Below the pieces are notes generated by a model. The model saw only the letters and a program-made list of their open reading frames with translations. It searched no databases and was not told the origin of the DNA. DNA of 5,208 nt. It comes from Planctomycetota bacterium. Lineage in GTDB: Bacteria; Planctomycetota; Phycisphaerae; Sedimentisphaerales; Anaerobacaceae. Every line of letters begins with the position of its first letter. The stretch's first letter is position 1. The stretch lies in NCBI GenBank assembly GCA_023135255.1, contig JAGLTN010000426.1, positions 1-5,208 on the forward strand. Reading direction: 5' to 3'. This document shows positions 4,466-5,208 of the stretch, one piece after another. Made by a program: the position numbers and the translations under genes.

Positions 4466-4509
4466 AATAAAAATGGCTTAGCGATAGTCGAAATCTGTTA
4501 TCGCTAAGC
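4466..4509 (-). terminator. Intrinsic terminator or attenuator between thiF and the zinc-ribbon gene
   Basis: A perfect 11-bp stem, with GCTTAGCGATA (minus strand 4509-4499) pairing with TATCGCTAAGC (4486-4476) around a 12-nt loop that can add two G-U pairs. CATTTTTATT follows on the minus strand. It starts 11 nt after the thiF stop. The U-tract runs straight into the GGAGG of the next gene, so readthrough is needed to express the two downstream genes unless they have a promoter I do not see. Confidence 0.75.
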
Positions 4510-4520
4510 TCTGGTTAACA

Positions 4521-5180
4521 TTAATTGACATCACCTACGTTGATCTCCGAAGCCAGTAGGTTTACCTGTATGTCAGGATCAACCGGAAGCAATCGCAAAT
4601 ACTTTGTGAATTGAGCCAGCATAAATCCTGCTGCGATATTGGCACAGTAGATAGTCGTTTTAGCTGTACAAGGGCCTGCATGAGCTTGTTCCGCTGCAAA
4701 TAGAGTCTTGGGGTAATACTCTCTTGCCTTTTCATCACAGGCAGTTATTACTCGCAAAACTTCTGCCGACATTCTTCCGTCACAAAAGAAATTCACCTTA
4801 TCCTTGACCGCATCCCAGATATGTTTGCGTGTTGTAATAGCATCCACACAACAAAACACACAGTTGCCAACAGGTGTTGTCCTTTTGAATCTGTCCAGAA
4901 CAACTTCAACCTGCAGATCACAATTGATTTCTCTGCAGAACTCGGATGTCGCATCAACCTTTGGTCTTTTAAGATTCTTTTGCAGATAGCCCTGGCTTGC
5001 CAAATTGCTGATTTCCACATGATCAAAATCCACAAGCTGCAATACAGGTACACCGATAGCAGTCAGTTGGATCGCTACTTGTCTTCCAATAGCACCTACG
5101 CCAATAACCGTTGCTTTGCAATCCATTATTCTTTCACGCGGCACAATGTCGGCTTGTCTTGAATATCTTTCGCTACTCAT
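4521..5180 (-). CDS. ThiF/MoeB/E1-like adenylyltransferase, 219 aa
   Basis: A ThiF-superfamily enzyme. Relatives adenylate the C-terminal glycine of a ubiquitin-like protein using ATP-Mg. It begins RYSRQ (5-9), like MoeB. The nucleotide-binding loop is GVGAIG (27-32), the acidic strand end is DFD (51-53), then NL (59-60), K74 in RPKVDA, and D113/R118 in CCVDAITTR. The conserved Arg of the MoeB NLxRQ motif is replaced by Ser (NLASQ). No CxxC zinc pair is visible. C171 in GPCTAKTTIY is a candidate reactive Cys. At 219 aa it lacks a rhodanese or other extra domain. I recall close relatives in accessory gene strings, and the PRTRC ThiF family is another possible home. GAGGTGATCT directly precedes the ATG at 5180. 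The start overlaps the end of an upstream gene, and a terminator-like hairpin follows. Its substrate is not encoded in the window. Confidence 0.88.
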   Translation of the reverse strand: MSSERYSRQADIVPRERIMDCKATVIGVGAIGRQVAIQLTAIGVPVLQLVDFDHVEISNLASQGYLQKNLKRPKVDATSEFCREINCDLQVEVVLDRFKRTTPVGNCVFCCVDAITTRKHIWDAVKDKVNFFCDGRMSAEVLRVITACDEKAREYYPKTLFAAEQAHAGPCTAKTTIYCANIAAGFMLAQFTKYLRLLPVDPDIQVNLLASEINVGDVN

Positions 5181-5208
5181 AGATCACCTCACTTTCATCC
5201 CAGAAATC
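5173..5208 (-). CDS. 3' end of an upstream gene overlapping the thiF start
   Basis: From the right edge, the minus strand reads eleven codons, DFWDESEVIYE, then TAG at 5173-5175, overlapping thiF by 8 nt. An acidic-aromatic tail ending in a short overlap is what a translationally coupled upstream gene would look like, and the thiF SD lies within it. Too little remains to name it. A JAB/MPN peptidase is a common partner of such ThiF genes but nothing here shows it. Confidence 0.4.
   Translation of the reverse strand, partial: DFWDESEVIYE

Overview
The window reads as an accessory stretch of a bacterial genome, AT-leaning, with two mobile-type gene modules beside a signalling pair. The best clue to the host is an ECF sigma factor followed directly by a protein that starts with a zinc-binding anti-sigma (HC2/ZAS) motif and then enters what may be a Ser/Thr-kinase-like domain. 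That pairing is common in Planctomycetota. I lean towards a low-GC planctomycete (Phycisphaerae-like), but no marker gene is present and this is only an inference.

Layout. (1) Positions 1-910, minus strand: an ECF sigma factor (308-910) with its own SD and a good sigma70-type promoter (936-964), then the anti-sigma/sensor gene, which runs off the left edge. (2) Positions 1242-1703, minus strand: a 153-aa winged-helix protein behind a leader with nested inverted repeats. (3) Positions 1704-2085: no convincing gene, but a dense set of inverted repeats, including a perfect 9-bp hairpin. (4) Positions 2086-3261, plus strand: a two-gene 'mobile mystery protein' A/B operon, an HTH regulator (2210-2677) coupled by a 4-nt ATGA overlap to a Fic-domain protein (2674-3261). 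Three copies of a 20-bp palindrome, spaced exactly 33 bp centre to centre, precede it. (5) Positions 3314-3477: convergent intergenic DNA with a degenerate operator-like palindrome and a GC-rich hairpin. (6) Positions 3478-5208, minus strand: a conserved accessory gene string read right to left. It holds the tail of an unseen gene, a ThiF/E1-like adenylyltransferase, a hairpin terminator, a zinc-ribbon protein and a 100-aa acidic aromatic protein.

How they may work together. The A/B pair looks self-regulated: MmpA is the obvious candidate to bind the three phased palindromes, which overlap candidate -35 and -10 elements, and it would limit production of the Fic nucleotidyl-transferase. The ThiF string resembles gene sets carried by plasmids and integrative elements (PRTRC-like cassettes are one possible relative). 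Its two small partners have no known function, and a terminator-like hairpin separates them from thiF. The most noteworthy signals are the 33-bp-phased operator array, the structured region at 1704-2085, and the ThiF/zinc-ribbon/100-aa set.
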